DNA of 64,000 nucleotides, from contig NC_065531.1 in assembly GCF_020184175.1 (NCBI RefSeq), positions 72,138,604 to 72,202,603 of the forward strand. Direction: 5' to 3'. This DNA is from Aphis gossypii. Taxonomy: Eukaryota > Arthropoda > Insecta > Hemiptera > Aphididae. How positions within the stretch are numbered: position 1 is the first letter of the stretch; each line of letters starts with the position of its first letter. Positions 39,543-49,848 of the stretch are shown here, piece by piece. The translations under genes and the position numbers were made by a program. The notes beneath the pieces were generated by a model that saw only the letters and a list, made by a program, of their open reading frames with translations, did not search any database and had not been told where the DNA came from.

Positions 39543-41194
39543 AACCTACGTGCAGTAATGGATTTAGATTAACCGACAACAATTTTAATGAAAAAAAAAA
39601 ACATTAAAATTAACATCATATATTTATTTTACATATTGAATTAAAATTCCGTCATCGATGGTACACATTTCTAAGAAAACAGTTATTGAGTTTAAATGAA
39701 CTAATATTATTTTATTAGTACAATTGGCATTATTAATTCGTAATGGCGAGTAATAATATTTAATGCTTAATGATTGTATGTACCATTTTGCTATTCGTTT
39801 TAATTTTCGATTTTTACAGCAGTTACGAAATTAAAATATTAAATGTTACTTTTGTTATTAGCATGTTTAAATTATATTTAATAATTAATAGCTATAATAA
39901 AAGCAAAACAGTAAAGGTCTGGAATAACATAATGCTTGCATAACATAAAACCAGTTAAAGGGTCTTCAATAGGTTTAATGTTAATGTAAATTTAAATTTA
40001 CTATTGATTAAAAGCATTAATAATTTTACTTTTATGTTTTAAAATATTTAGGTAGATTCTTAAAAAGGTAAATCTATTACAATTTAATATTATACTCGAT
40101 AGTATTCGATATCAAAAGCTACAATTCTATGTGACCATTAAGAATATTAAGTATGAATCTAAATGACTAGGAAGTAAATTCTTGCCATGGCTTTCAAATA
40201 AAATGTAATCGATTTTTTGAGATTTTATGAAGGTAGTATGAAAAAAACAAAATTATCTGAAAAGGACTATGATGATTGATGAGTAAATGATTAAGAACTA
40301 TAAAATATAATGATTTTTCAGAAAACTTAGGCCACAAACACTTATTATATTATAAGCAGCGTGGTCAAATGATCATACACCTGCTGCCTAAAAAATGTTG
40401 GATCAATAAGAAAATTTAGAAAAATAAATATTCTTAAAAAAATAATATAGGCCATATGCTATATTGTAACGAATAATGAACAATGTTACATAAAAACATT
40501 TTTATCTTAGTTATAGGTGCATTATATTATTTAAAAAAAATAATTTTGATTTTATTTTTCAATAGTAAACATATTCTACTTTACTTCAATTCTTTAATAT
40601 AGGTACTATTTTATTATACAGAATATATAAGAGTACATATGCATCAAATTTATACATTCTATACGTGACCAAAGTACTAACTACCCTTATAATACACAAT
40701 AATATATTATCATCTAAAAACAATAAATAACAATCAGTTATAACACTACAAATATACATAAATAAAATTACTAAGTTGAAAAAAAATTGACAGTACAATT
40801 AATATATTTACTGTATTTGTATTTTATGATTCATGAAAATAAATAATTACTAATAATAAATCGGATAAAATTTGTACCACGCGACGTCTATCGTTATAAA
40901 ATATATTACATGTTAAATAATTAATAATAATTAGCGTGTTGCAATAATACGTATTAAACTTTAAAAAGTTATAGGTGATAAACTAAACATTTAAGTACCT
41001 ATAGTCAGAGTTATATTTCTAATGATTTTCATTCGTATTAAATTCCTAAATAAATTCCTATACGATCAACTATAATAATCATCATTTTATACTAAACGCG
41101 TTTTTTAAAATATTATTAATTTTTTAATTTTATTTTCTTAAAAAAAACTTTCAAAAATTATTTCTATAGAATGATATACGGTACAAACACCATA

Positions 41195-42019
41195 TATACT
41201 AAAACGGCCGTTCTCACGGCCGAGATATGATTAAATAAATAAACAAGTGTTAGGCAAGGAAACGCAACAATAAGCATGATAACACAAACGCATGTGAATA
41301 ATGCGAGTTTTCACAAGTAAGTTTCACAATAAAGCCGAGGGAAGATAACACGGTTGGTACCTGGCGACCTCACGAACGATGTCATATTCATTCGTCTAAC
41401 GGTACGATCGGATCCAACGACACGCGTACAAAGGTCGGTCAAACCGTATAAATACGGGTAAACTGACCGACCAAAACACCGCTCTTTCTCCACACTTCAA
41501 GCCATCAAGACTTGCATAACAGCACATCTTCGACGACCAGAAGTAAGGAGAAACCACCGAAGCGACCTGCGAACCACCTCGTATATCTACGAGACCAGAC
41601 ATCACAATTCGATGACAACCGACACTAGTGCGGCGACCAACAGCGCCAAACTATCACTTTCACCGCACGGTCCGTAACCCGAACATCAGCAAGTCGTCGT
41701 GACACCAGACAAACGCTTTCGACGTCACAACCAACGGCTCCGTGACTGCGGCTTGAACACCGGCCACAAAGGAGCATCGCCTCATTACGAGCCCTGTCGT
41801 ACCAGACAGTGATACACGTAAACTAGTCCCCCCTAAGCGCGCCTGCCTAGGCCAAGCTACCCGGACGGACCCACGAACCGACGCCACTTGCTTGAGCGGG
41901 CCGGACGTGACAATCCGTATCTTCACCCTTAATTGTATAAAACATAATATTCCGTAAATTGTCAAATGGTCTCGAACCTATAGTCCGTACGATCTCGGGT
42001 CCGTGACTATATCCCTACA
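41195..42019 (+). mobile_element. GC-rich LTR-like island with its own TATA box
   Basis: A sharply bounded GC-rich block in AT-rich DNA. It opens with the inverted repeat ACGGCCGTTCTCACGGCCG at about 41204-41222. It holds TATAAATA at 41447-41454 in a promoter-like setting and an AATAAA at 41329-41334. If the unit starts TGTTAGGCAAGG near 41250 and ends CCCTACA at 42019, it has the TG...CA form and length (about 770 bases) of an LTR. Flanking bases do not form a clear target duplication. There is no gag-pol coding next to it, because the foldback element begins 22 bases further on. It could instead be a promoter and first exon of a host gene. Confidence 0.35.
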
Positions 42020-42041
42020 ATTATAATACATTTATTAAATT

Positions 42042-42853
42042 AGTAGTTATAGTATAGCCGGTTCTAGAACACCTCATTTTTTTTGGTTTTAAAAGTCTGT
42101 GTTAAATTTTGCTTATTTGAGGGTATTTTTCACTTATTTTAGAGTGTTTTTTAGATATACTTTTTGTATAGTTTTTGTCTAGTTTTTCACACTTTTTTGA
42201 CATTTTTTAAAGCATTTTTGACATTTTTTATACATAATTTATGTTTGCGACATTCGCAAGATTCCTTTGAATCCCCAAAAAGTGTTAAAAAGTCTAGATT
42301 TTTATATAAAAACTGTGACTTCATTTTTCTGGAACAGGCCTGTTTTTTGTTTTAAAATGATGTGTTAAATTTGGCTTATTTGCACTTATTTTTGGGGGGG
42401 TATTTTCTAGGTCTGCTGACGCATACTTTTTGTACATTTTTGTTTTAAATTGATGTGTTAAATGTGTCTTATATTCGTTTTAATAAAAAAAAAGTTTAAA
42501 AAAAATTTTTCTTTATAAATGGAGTTTAAAAAAATGTATTCATGTTTAGAAATTAAAAAAAATCTTTGTTTCTATACTACTACTAATAATAATACTGGAT
42601 ATAAAGGTATTTGTAAAGATTGATATAAAAAAAAAGTTAAAAATAATTATATTTATGTTTCGAAAGAAAATATTATTGCGAATAATAATATATGTGATTA
42701 TTGTAAATTAGAAAAAAATTATTTTTAATTTTTGATTGCCATAGAAATATAATAAAAGAATATTATAAAATAAAAAACATATTAAAATTAAATGTGAATG
42801 TGGAAAAGAAGTAGATAAAAAATGGTTAGAAAAACACCATAAAACTAATTTTC
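42042..42853. repeat. Left terminal inverted arm of the foldback element
   Basis: It matches the reverse complement of 44924-45638 over its whole length, with many small differences. It is about 100 bases longer because of an extra segment near 42360-42450. That segment is itself a diverged copy of 42099-42180: both run from a TGTGTTAAAT word through TTTGCACTT/TTTTCACTT to ATACTTTTTGTA. Confidence 0.85.
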
Positions 42854-42895
42854 ATAGTAGAGAATTAAATCGATTAAAAATTTATATTCAAATTT
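42519..42895 (+). pseudogene. Cys-rich zinc-finger-like gene fragment, left-arm copy
   Basis: The frame starts at ATG 42519 (MEFKKMYSCLEIKK) just inside the left arm and points inward. It shows CxxC-type pairs (ICDYCKLEK near 42693) and a late CECGKEVDKKWLEKH segment, reached only by changing frame. Stops and frameshifts break it several times, for example TGA in place of a cysteine codon after ICKD. The spacing suggests a small zinc-binding protein; its function in the parent element is unknown. The right-arm copy (44930-45275) is damaged at other positions. Confidence 0.6.
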
Positions 42896-43003
42896 GAGAA
42901 TATAAATTTTTTTATTAAAATTTTTTCTTATAAATAAAAAAAATGAAACATATATTTGAGATAAGTTTTCAAAAACAAGACTTACACGATTTAATAAAAA
43001 GTT

Positions 43004-43525
43004 TTATCTTTTTTCCAACGCTGCACGCTCTCTATTCATGGAAAATAACTGTAAACATATTTTTTCCGATGATATAGTTTCATATTTATTTCTTTCTTGA
43101 TAAATGTCTATACCAACTATATCTACAATATCTACAATAAATATATGAGTTGGTTTTCTATCGATAAAGTTCAATGTACAATTACTTTTTAATTTTAAAT
43201 GATATTTATTTTCAATTGTATCAAATACACAAATATCCAATTCTTCTTTGCTTCTATAAACATTTTTATTTGTTAAATCATTTTCTAATTTTTTAAAATC
43301 ATTTATATCAGGTTCATTTTCAAATATTGTAATATATCGAGGCAATTTATTATTATATACTTCAGTAAAATATTGTTTAGTATAGTTTCGACATACATGT
43401 CTTTTTAAAAATATTTTATAATTTTTACATATTTCATAATTTTTAGATGAATTTTCTTTTAGAAATATTTCATAATTTTTAAATGCCTCTTCTTTTATAA
43501 ATTTTTCATCATTTTTAAATGACAT
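43004..43525 (-). CDS. Lysine/asparagine-rich ORF of 173 residues in the foldback element, unrecognised
   Basis: The longest intact frame in the element. The open frame extends 18 codons further upstream to 43579, but the ATG at 43525 (MSFKNDEKF) looks a better start, because the upstream part translates AT-rich leader. The N-terminal 55 residues are a degenerate repeat of the type FKNYEIFLKE / SKNYEICKNYKIFLK. The middle contains PRYITIFENEPDINDFKK, and the C-terminal half has CVFDTIENKYHLKLKSNC and THIFIVDIVDIVGIDIYQ. It is hydrophilic, with no signal peptide, transmembrane segment or family motif that I recognise. Staying open over 170 codons in such AT-rich DNA, while neighbouring genes are broken, suggests recent origin or selection. 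It ends 151 bases from the inner end of the left arm. Confidence 0.5.
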   Translation of the reverse strand: MSFKNDEKFIKEEAFKNYEIFLKENSSKNYEICKNYKIFLKRHVCRNYTKQYFTEVYNNKLPRYITIFENEPDINDFKKLENDLTNKNVYRSKEELDICVFDTIENKYHLKLKSNCTLNFIDRKPTHIFIVDIVDIVGIDIYQERNKYETISSEKICLQLFSMNRERAALEKR

Positions 43526-43621
43526 TTTTAACACAATTTTAAATTTTAGATTGTATATATACATATACAGTGTGAACATATATTAATATATTTATATATA
43601 TTTTCAATATTTTTATCACAA

Positions 43622-44057
43622 TTATTTTTGAATAATATTATCATGATTATCTTTTGATAATTTAACATAAACTGCTTTAATATTTTTTATATTTTCACCA
43701 TTTTCAGTTTTTGCTGAAATTCTTGTTAATCTATTTTCATTTATTTTAGATTCCTTTACAGCTTTTTCACCATTTTTTTTATTTCTAAAATATCAATTGT
43801 AGATAAAGGTTTTTTTAAATCTCTTTTAGTTATTGAATATTCTTTTGAAGGTTTAAATGAATCAATATTAATTGGTTCTTTTTGATTTTCTTTTCTTTCC
43901 TTATTTAATTTTTTATTTAATTAATTGTTTAGCAGTTTCTTTATTTTGTTTATTAATTCTTGCTGATTCAACATTTTCTAAAAGATTCTTTAAAATATCT
44001 GTATAATATTCAGCTATTTCCTTTGTATCATTATAACTATTAAAATCAATTAATTCT
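43622..44057 (-). pseudogene. Coiled-coil-like gene fragment in the foldback element
   Basis: Minus-strand translation gives charged helical sequence: DTKEIAEYYTDILKNLLENV and ESARINKQNKETAKQLIN, then a stop. After frame changes come SKINENRLTRISAKTENGEN and a C-terminus NIKAVYVKLSKDNHD with a TAA at 43622-43624. The heptad-like spacing of L, I and A suggests a coiled coil. Its upstream end stops abruptly at about 44057, where a coding fragment of opposite orientation begins, so this is a rearrangement joint. The family is not recognised, though similar helical proteins occur in large double-stranded DNA transposons. Confidence 0.5.
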
Positions 44058-44058
44058 T

Positions 44059-44262
44059 AAATCATTAGATTTAGAATATTTAGATATAGATGAAAAATTT
44101 AAAGATGCAGAAAAGACAAACGCTAGCTCAGTTAACACAAGTCAGGTCGCAGACAAGTCAGCTCCGCTGGCGCAGCTTTGTTGTAATAAACCAGCTGAAC
44201 CTAAAAACAGAATAAATTTTTTATATAATTTAAAAGAAAAATATAAAAATAAAAATAAATAA
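44059..44262 (+). pseudogene. C-terminal gene fragment in opposite orientation
   Basis: The frame is open from the joint at about 44059 to the TAA at 44260-44262, 67 codons: KSLDLEYLDIDEKFKDAEK, then a stretch containing SSVNTSQVADKSAPLAQLCC, then KNRINFLYNLKEKYKNK. The middle has markedly more G and C than the rest of the element, unlike chance ORFs here. There is no start codon at the joint, so this is the 3' end of a gene whose 5' part is missing. The function is unknown. Confidence 0.5.
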
Positions 44263-44276
44263 ATGTATATCACATT

Positions 44277-44328
44277 AATTTAGATTTAATTTTGAATTAA
44301 TTTAGATTTAATTGAATTAATTTAGATT
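44277..44328. repeat. Short tandem repeat, about 23-bp unit
   Basis: The unit AATTTAGATTTAATTnGAATT occurs twice and starts a third time, between the plus-strand fragment and the end of the polymerase fragment. It may mark a replication slippage or joining point. Confidence 0.6.
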
Positions 44329-44928
44329 CTCAGCTTTACTGATTTTATTAATTATTTTTAAATGTTCATGGAAATTTTGTATATTAATTTCTGATTTATA
44401 ATACTCCCATGGTATTGTATCTATTAAATTATGCATCAAGTCTTGTGGAGTTAAAATTCTTTTATCATCAAAATATGATAACCAATTTTTTTTTTTTGAT
44501 TAATAGTATATAATTTTTTTTTTTTACTTATAATATTATTTTGTTCAATTATTAATATTTTTTTTTATTAAATAAACATTTTCAATAATTTTCATGTTTT
44601 AATTCACTATTTTTTTTAACACCTTTAGCTTTATTAATTTCTTCTTTTTTATTATATATTTTAATAGAATACATTTTTGGTGATAATCCTATAAATTCTT
44701 CTATTATTTTTCCATTCATTTCATCTTTAAATTTATTTAAAACTTTTTTACTAACTTTTGGAAAATCTTTTAAAGTATTATTAATTTTAATTTGATCTTT
44801 ATTAAATTTAATATCTGAAGTATCATAATGCTTTATATTATCTTTCATATCTTCAAATATATCATCAATAAACACTTCAATAATTAAAGAATCTGAATCA
44901 CAATATAATAATTTAATTTTATCGAAAA
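44317..44928 (-). pseudogene. C-terminal part of a Polinton/adintovirus-type DNA polymerase B
   Basis: On the minus strand the fragment starts at the right-arm boundary with KLLYCDSDSLIIEV, the motif C region (YxDTDS) of family B DNA polymerases; both catalytic aspartates are kept. It continues with DIFEDMKDNIKHYDTSD, KFKDEMNGKIIEEFIGLSPK and KAKGVKK, the thumb-region order of protein-primed polymerases of Polintons. After a stop and frame changes, LYTINQKK and SYFDDKRIL match the C-terminal motif before the usual end, and about 40 further residues run to the stop at 44317. Exonuclease, palm motifs A and B and the TPR insertions are missing. The single intact open part is 44582-44875 or slightly longer. 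It cannot encode an active polymerase. Confidence 0.8.
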
Positions 44929-45638
44929 TTAGTTTTATAGTGTTTTTCTAACCATTTTTTATCTACTTCTTTTCCACATTCACATTTCACTTTAATATGT
45001 TTTTTATTTTTATAATATTCTTTCATTATATTTCTATGGCAATCAATACATATTTTTTAAAATTTGCTATTAAAATAAAAATCATTTTTTCTAATTTATA
45101 ATAATCACATATATTATTATTCGCAATATTTTCTTTCAAAACACAAATATAATTATTTTTAACTTTTTTTTATATAACAATCTTTACAAATTCTTTTATA
45201 TCCAGTATTATTATTAGTATAGAAACAAAGAATATTTTTAATTTCTAAACATGAATTACATTTTTCAAACTCCATTTAAAAAGAAAAATTTTTTTTTAAC
45301 TTTATTTTTATTAAAACGAATATAAGACACATTTAACACATCATTTTAAAACAAAAAACAGGACAGTTCCAGAAAAATGAAGTCACAGTTTTTGTATAAA
45401 AATCTAGTTTTTTTAACACTTTTTGGGGATCCAAAGGAATCTTGCGAATGTCGCAGACATAAATTATGTTTAAAAAATGTCAAAAAAGTGAAAAAAATTA
45501 GACAAAAACTATACAAAAAGTATACCTAAAAAACACCCTAAAATAAGTGAAAAATACCCTCAAATAAGCAAAATTTAACACAGAATTTTAAAACCAAAAA
45601 AAATGAGGTGTTCTAGAACCGGTTATACTATAACTACT
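44924..45638. repeat. Right terminal inverted arm of the foldback element
   Basis: Reverse-complement partner of 42042-42853. It ends CCGGTTATACTATAACTACT at 45638. The match to the left arm stops exactly where the polymerase fragment starts, so the arm end and the gene joint coincide. Confidence 0.85.
44930..45275 (-). pseudogene. Cys-rich zinc-finger-like gene fragment, right-arm copy
   Basis: The frame starts at ATG 45275 (MEFEKCNSCLEIKN) and points inward. Paired cysteines occur in CNSC, CKDC, IDCH and CECG, followed by KKWLEKHYKTNF. This order suggests two or three small zinc-binding units. It is broken by frameshifts, for example after CYIKK. It keeps cysteines lost in the left copy, so the two copies have decayed separately. 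Downstream it runs straight into the polymerase fragment, in another frame. Confidence 0.6.
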
Positions 45639-48600
45639 AATATTACTAGAATAACGTAACCAATGGAGATACATAATATTAAATATCACAAGAATTTGTC
45701 CTGAAGGTTCAATGAGAAGAATTCGTAACAATTGAATGATATTTTTTTTTTTGCATATTCATAAGAAGTTTAACGGAACGATATTCTTTATAAATTAATT
45801 AAATGTGAAAGCTACTTAATTCTTTAATGATATCAATAATTACAGGTATTATTTAAACAATAATACAAAATAATATTTATTAAAAATACATAATAATTGA
45901 ATTAAATATAACTTTTTTTTAGAAATCATAATATTGAATTTAAAACTGTCACGACTTGATAAAAAACAATATTATCAAACAATATTTTATTCGTATAAAA
46001 GTTTATAGATATTCAAATGTATTTACTTTTATTTTTTCATTAACCAATACATTTTTATCAAATATTTCAAAATATAAATATAATGTTGAATATCAATAAT
46101 ATAAATGTTATACTTGAAAACAATAAAAAAAAAAGTTTAAATTTGACAATCTTGATTATTATTTCTGTGAAAGAGAAATAATGAATGATGATAATGAGGA
46201 TAGATTACAAATGTACTAATAATTGTTTTTTAGATATTTTATTTATTTTATAGAACATGTTATTAAAACACATGATTTAAAACAACACATTAAAAAATTA
46301 ACTTTCTTAAAATATAACTTAAAATACATTCTTTATTAAGTCTTATAAGCTTTGAAGTTAATTCTCATTATACTATAATGACTCCTGTTTATTTATATGA
46401 ATTATTCTTCCTTCGGTTACATAATAGTAAATACCTTATTAATTAGCTTTCAAGAAATGGTAACTCTATCAATATTGTCATTACTGATTTTTTTTTTTTC
46501 TTGAAAGTTATTGTTATTAATTAATATCTCTTTTATATTTCATTTTATTTTGTAATTGTACCTAGGTCCATAATAAATAAATATGATAAACTGTACTTCG
46601 CTCAAAATTATATTATCATGATGAAAATAAGCTTATTCTACTCAAGAACTTCTGTATACCTAACTGTATTATATCTTTGACGCTCATTATATGTATATAA
46701 TATATATATATATTTAATTTTTATTATGGTGTTTGATTAGAACATTTTAAGGGAGAGTGGTAGATGTTTCACCAATTATATTCTAACTTCTCAAAAATAC
46801 GATCACATTTAACTGATAATAAATTGAAATATAAATATTCACTATATTTTAAAAGTTGAACTTAAATTCTTGTTTTGTAATATTTTATCGTGTTTTTTGA
46901 AAAAGTAGTGAGATAATTGTGCAATTAAATCAAATTTATAATTTAATTAGAAAGGTAATAATTATGAATGATACAAATTACAATTTCTACCGTACTCGAT
47001 AATTTTTATATTATACGCATATTATGCATAAAATATTTTTTGCAGTACAGAATTTTGTATATTTTGGACCCCAAAATCAATCACGTTTTAATGCATTTTA
47101 CATTTTACAATTTTATTGTGTATAGACAATGAGGTGCAACCAGTAAGCATGTGACATAAATATTTTTTTTTACTAAATATAATGAAATTCAAATTTGACA
47201 AAATTCAAAGTTATAGAACATTACCTATACTAATATTGTTATTCTTTATATTATTTTCACAATAGCGTAAATCGAGTTTTATATTTTCATAGTTGTCATT
47301 TTTATTTTCTAATATAACTTTTTAGTTGGTGTACCGTATATTATATTTAACGCGTTTTACATGCCTACAGCATTATAGTATAATATGTTACTTAACGTTA
47401 AAATGTACCACGTTTTATAGGTGGGTAAAAATATGTGTTTTATTTAAGTTAGATAGGTATATCATTATTATTTTAGCAATTCATAACCTATAAATATGCA
47501 TTTACATGAATTCAATGTACCAAACATGATAACCAACTTTGGTAAGTACATAGGCATCATCATAATAGTCGATTGTCATACGTACTTAACTCATATATAT
47601 GTATAATGTTTTTGATAACAAATGATATAATATTTTTTATTTATTTCTTGGTAGTCTTTATAATTGATACTTTACAGTTATGGTTTTCATCCCGTTAATA
47701 TATAAATATATACAGGAATAATGGGAATGTGCACACAACTGTTAACTATGAACAATACGCCTATAAATATATACCAGTGCATCAGGTGGCGCTTTACTTT
47801 CGCCATAATTACACGTTGAAATAAACGTGTAACTGTAGGTATACAGAAGAAACTACAATTTATTTATTTGTTTTCCTGTAGCGAACCGTTCGATTTACGT
47901 CATCAGTGTAATCCTCTCAACGTAGAACGAATGACAAAAATACAACACATAATATATGTGATACAAAAAAAGAGAGCTTATATTAGAATTTTTAGGAATT
48001 TAAATCTGGTGGTAGTGGTGGTACTATAGGTATATATATTATTCATTTTAAACTAGAAAACGAATAAAAAAATCTACTTTAGTATTAAAATAGATTACTA
48101 TAACAATGATTTAAGACAAAATGCGATTAATATTTATAATAATTAATAACATATAGGCCATTTTGAAAGTTAATACCAAATAGGAATACACTTCGTCGTT
48201 TATACATAGCAATGAACCACATTACATAATAATCGGTCACTGTAGTTGTCTCCCTCAGTCCCATCATTAGACACTTGGACACGCGTGGGATAAGCTATAG
48301 TAAACGCAAGTGCACGAAACTCGGATTAAAAGTTTCAACACAAAATAATAGTTGAACGAGGTTAATTTTAAATAAGTTTCTCAATGACCCAAATACTGTG
48401 AAGTGACTATCAATACTACAACATTGCCTATTATAATATAAACGTATAGAAAAAAAATAATATCTTTCGAAATTGATTCATTTTAAAATTTACTGTACCG
48501 CAGCTGCATGTGTTGAGATTTGTTCTTAGACTATATTTACTACAATTTTTAATACCCACTGAATGACTAATAATGTATACGAATTACGCAAGTATGGTTA

Positions 48601-49302
48601 AATATCGATAATTTTTTTGAAATTCTATTAAAAAAATTTATGAGAGATGATACATAAAAACTACTCTATGGAATTAGATATGGTGCCTATGGGATTAGAT
48701 GGACGATGATAATATTATATTCGAATAATAATTTATCTTATACAAATATAGGAGAGAGGTTGGTAAAATAGGAAACCTACAACTTTGTTTTTAATGTTTT
48801 TATCATTTTATATTATTCCTCGTAAAACCAAAAACATTTTTTTAATATGAACACTGTACAGCGCGAAATATAGAGTTATAAAAAAACATATTATGTAATG
48901 TATTTCAATATACCTATTATATTAATATTAACACACAAAGCATTTTATATTATCAAATAATCAAATGAATAATGAAAATAAATTTACATTGGTAACGATG
49001 ATTCGTCAATTTGTAAGCCCGAAACGTTTAAAATAATTAGTCACGATCAGTGGTGAATGGTGATGATGTCGGTGGGTATATCGTAAGTAAATTAAAAAAT
49101 AACTTATTAGTCTCAAAAAATAGGTTGAAATTCATGAGGAATTTATAATTTTTGCAAAAATAATTTTGACAAACAATAATTTATTAATTGCCCATAAAGG
49201 CGACACATGCACATTGCACATGCCATAAAGTAAACAGTAAACACTCATATATTATTCTTCATATTGACTTCCGATCATATATTATATTGTACCTAGTTCC
49301 AT
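45639..49302. other. AT-rich non-coding stretch
   Basis: No gene was recognised. A 9-bp hairpin TTACACGTT/AACGTGTAA lies at about 47810-47833, and a (TA)n tract near 46695-46711. Slightly GC-richer patches near 47770-47900 and 48230-48320 show no readable coding signal. Confidence 0.45.
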
Positions 49303-49328
49303 ATTCATACATTTAATAATGTATGAAT
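49303..49328. repeat. Perfect 11-bp hairpin
   Basis: ATTCATACATT and AATGTATGAAT flank a 4-base loop. It lies just before a segment that may be transposon-derived. Confidence 0.8.
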
Positions 49329-49739
49329 AATGTTTTGGTTGGTTTAGATTTCAAAGCATGATGACTATCGAGCCCATCTTTAGTTGTGAATTGTGCGATG
49401 GTAAACCAGACACATGGAAGGAGTTTAAAAATTCAGTTGGATAGTTGGTGGCTTCGTCTTTGTTTATTACATAAATAGATTATTTTATCTTATCTATCAG
49501 TTAGATCTTCTGAATCAAGACAATTATTTTTTGAAGAAATAATAAAATATATAAAACATTTAAATGGTTCTGTTTTACAAACAAATCGACAGGTAACCTA
49601 AATACGCTTGTGGAAAATTGCAAAAAAAAGTAAATAAAAATATAATACATTATACACAAAAATTAAATTTTCGTTTCCGTAGTTACCTACCTATAATTTT
49701 TTTACGTGCATTTTTCCTATACTTTAATAGTTACTTTGC

Positions 49740-49848
49740 TATTAGGGGTAGAGAGGAATTTATCAAATTAAAGATCATCAAAATGGTTCCAGCCGTTCTT
49801 GAGTTATAAATAATGTAACTAACCCGACTTTATTTTATTTATATAGAT
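49740..49848 (+). mobile_element. Possible 3' end of a transposable element
   Basis: The segment contains ATCAAAATGGTTCCAGCCGT and TTGAGTTATAAATAATGTAA, then ends TTTATATAGAT. It resembles a repeat 3' terminus ("...GTTCAGCCGTTCTTGAGTTAT...") that I recall as common in insect genomes. The 5' boundary is not visible and the class is not certain. Confidence 0.35.

Larger units (their letters stand above)
38174..41190. other. AT-rich stretch with small palindromes
   Basis: No gene was recognised. Two inverted repeats (38681-38707 and 39511-39542) are listed separately. The segment at about 38640-38890 is slightly richer in G and C but has no readable coding signal. Confidence 0.45.
42042..45638. 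mobile_element. Foldback element derived from a Polinton/Maverick-like virus-transposon
   Basis: A 3.6 kb unit bounded by long inverted repeats. Its ends start AGTAGTTATAGTATA, agreeing with the AG... start of Polinton termini. The six bases on each side (taaatt and aatatt) agree at four positions, a weak target duplication. The arms are about 812 bases (left) and 715 bases (right) and each includes the start of the same cysteine-rich gene. The core has pieces of at least three further genes, one of them the C-terminal part of a protein-primed family B DNA polymerase as in Polintons and adintoviruses. Integrase, ATPase and capsid genes are absent. The element is therefore a rearranged, non-autonomous derivative that kept its ends. 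Its AT content is even higher than that of the host DNA around it. Confidence 0.75.

Noticed and set aside
41311..41965. Overlapping minus-strand ORFs of 60-101 codons in the GC-rich island
   Set aside because: Arginine- and serine-rich composition typical of GC-rich non-coding DNA; they overlap each other in different frames and lack domains.
47808..47834. Hairpin TTACACGTT/AACGTGTAA as a possible regulatory RNA
   Set aside because: Nine pairs with no flanking structure; expected by chance in sequence of this length and composition.
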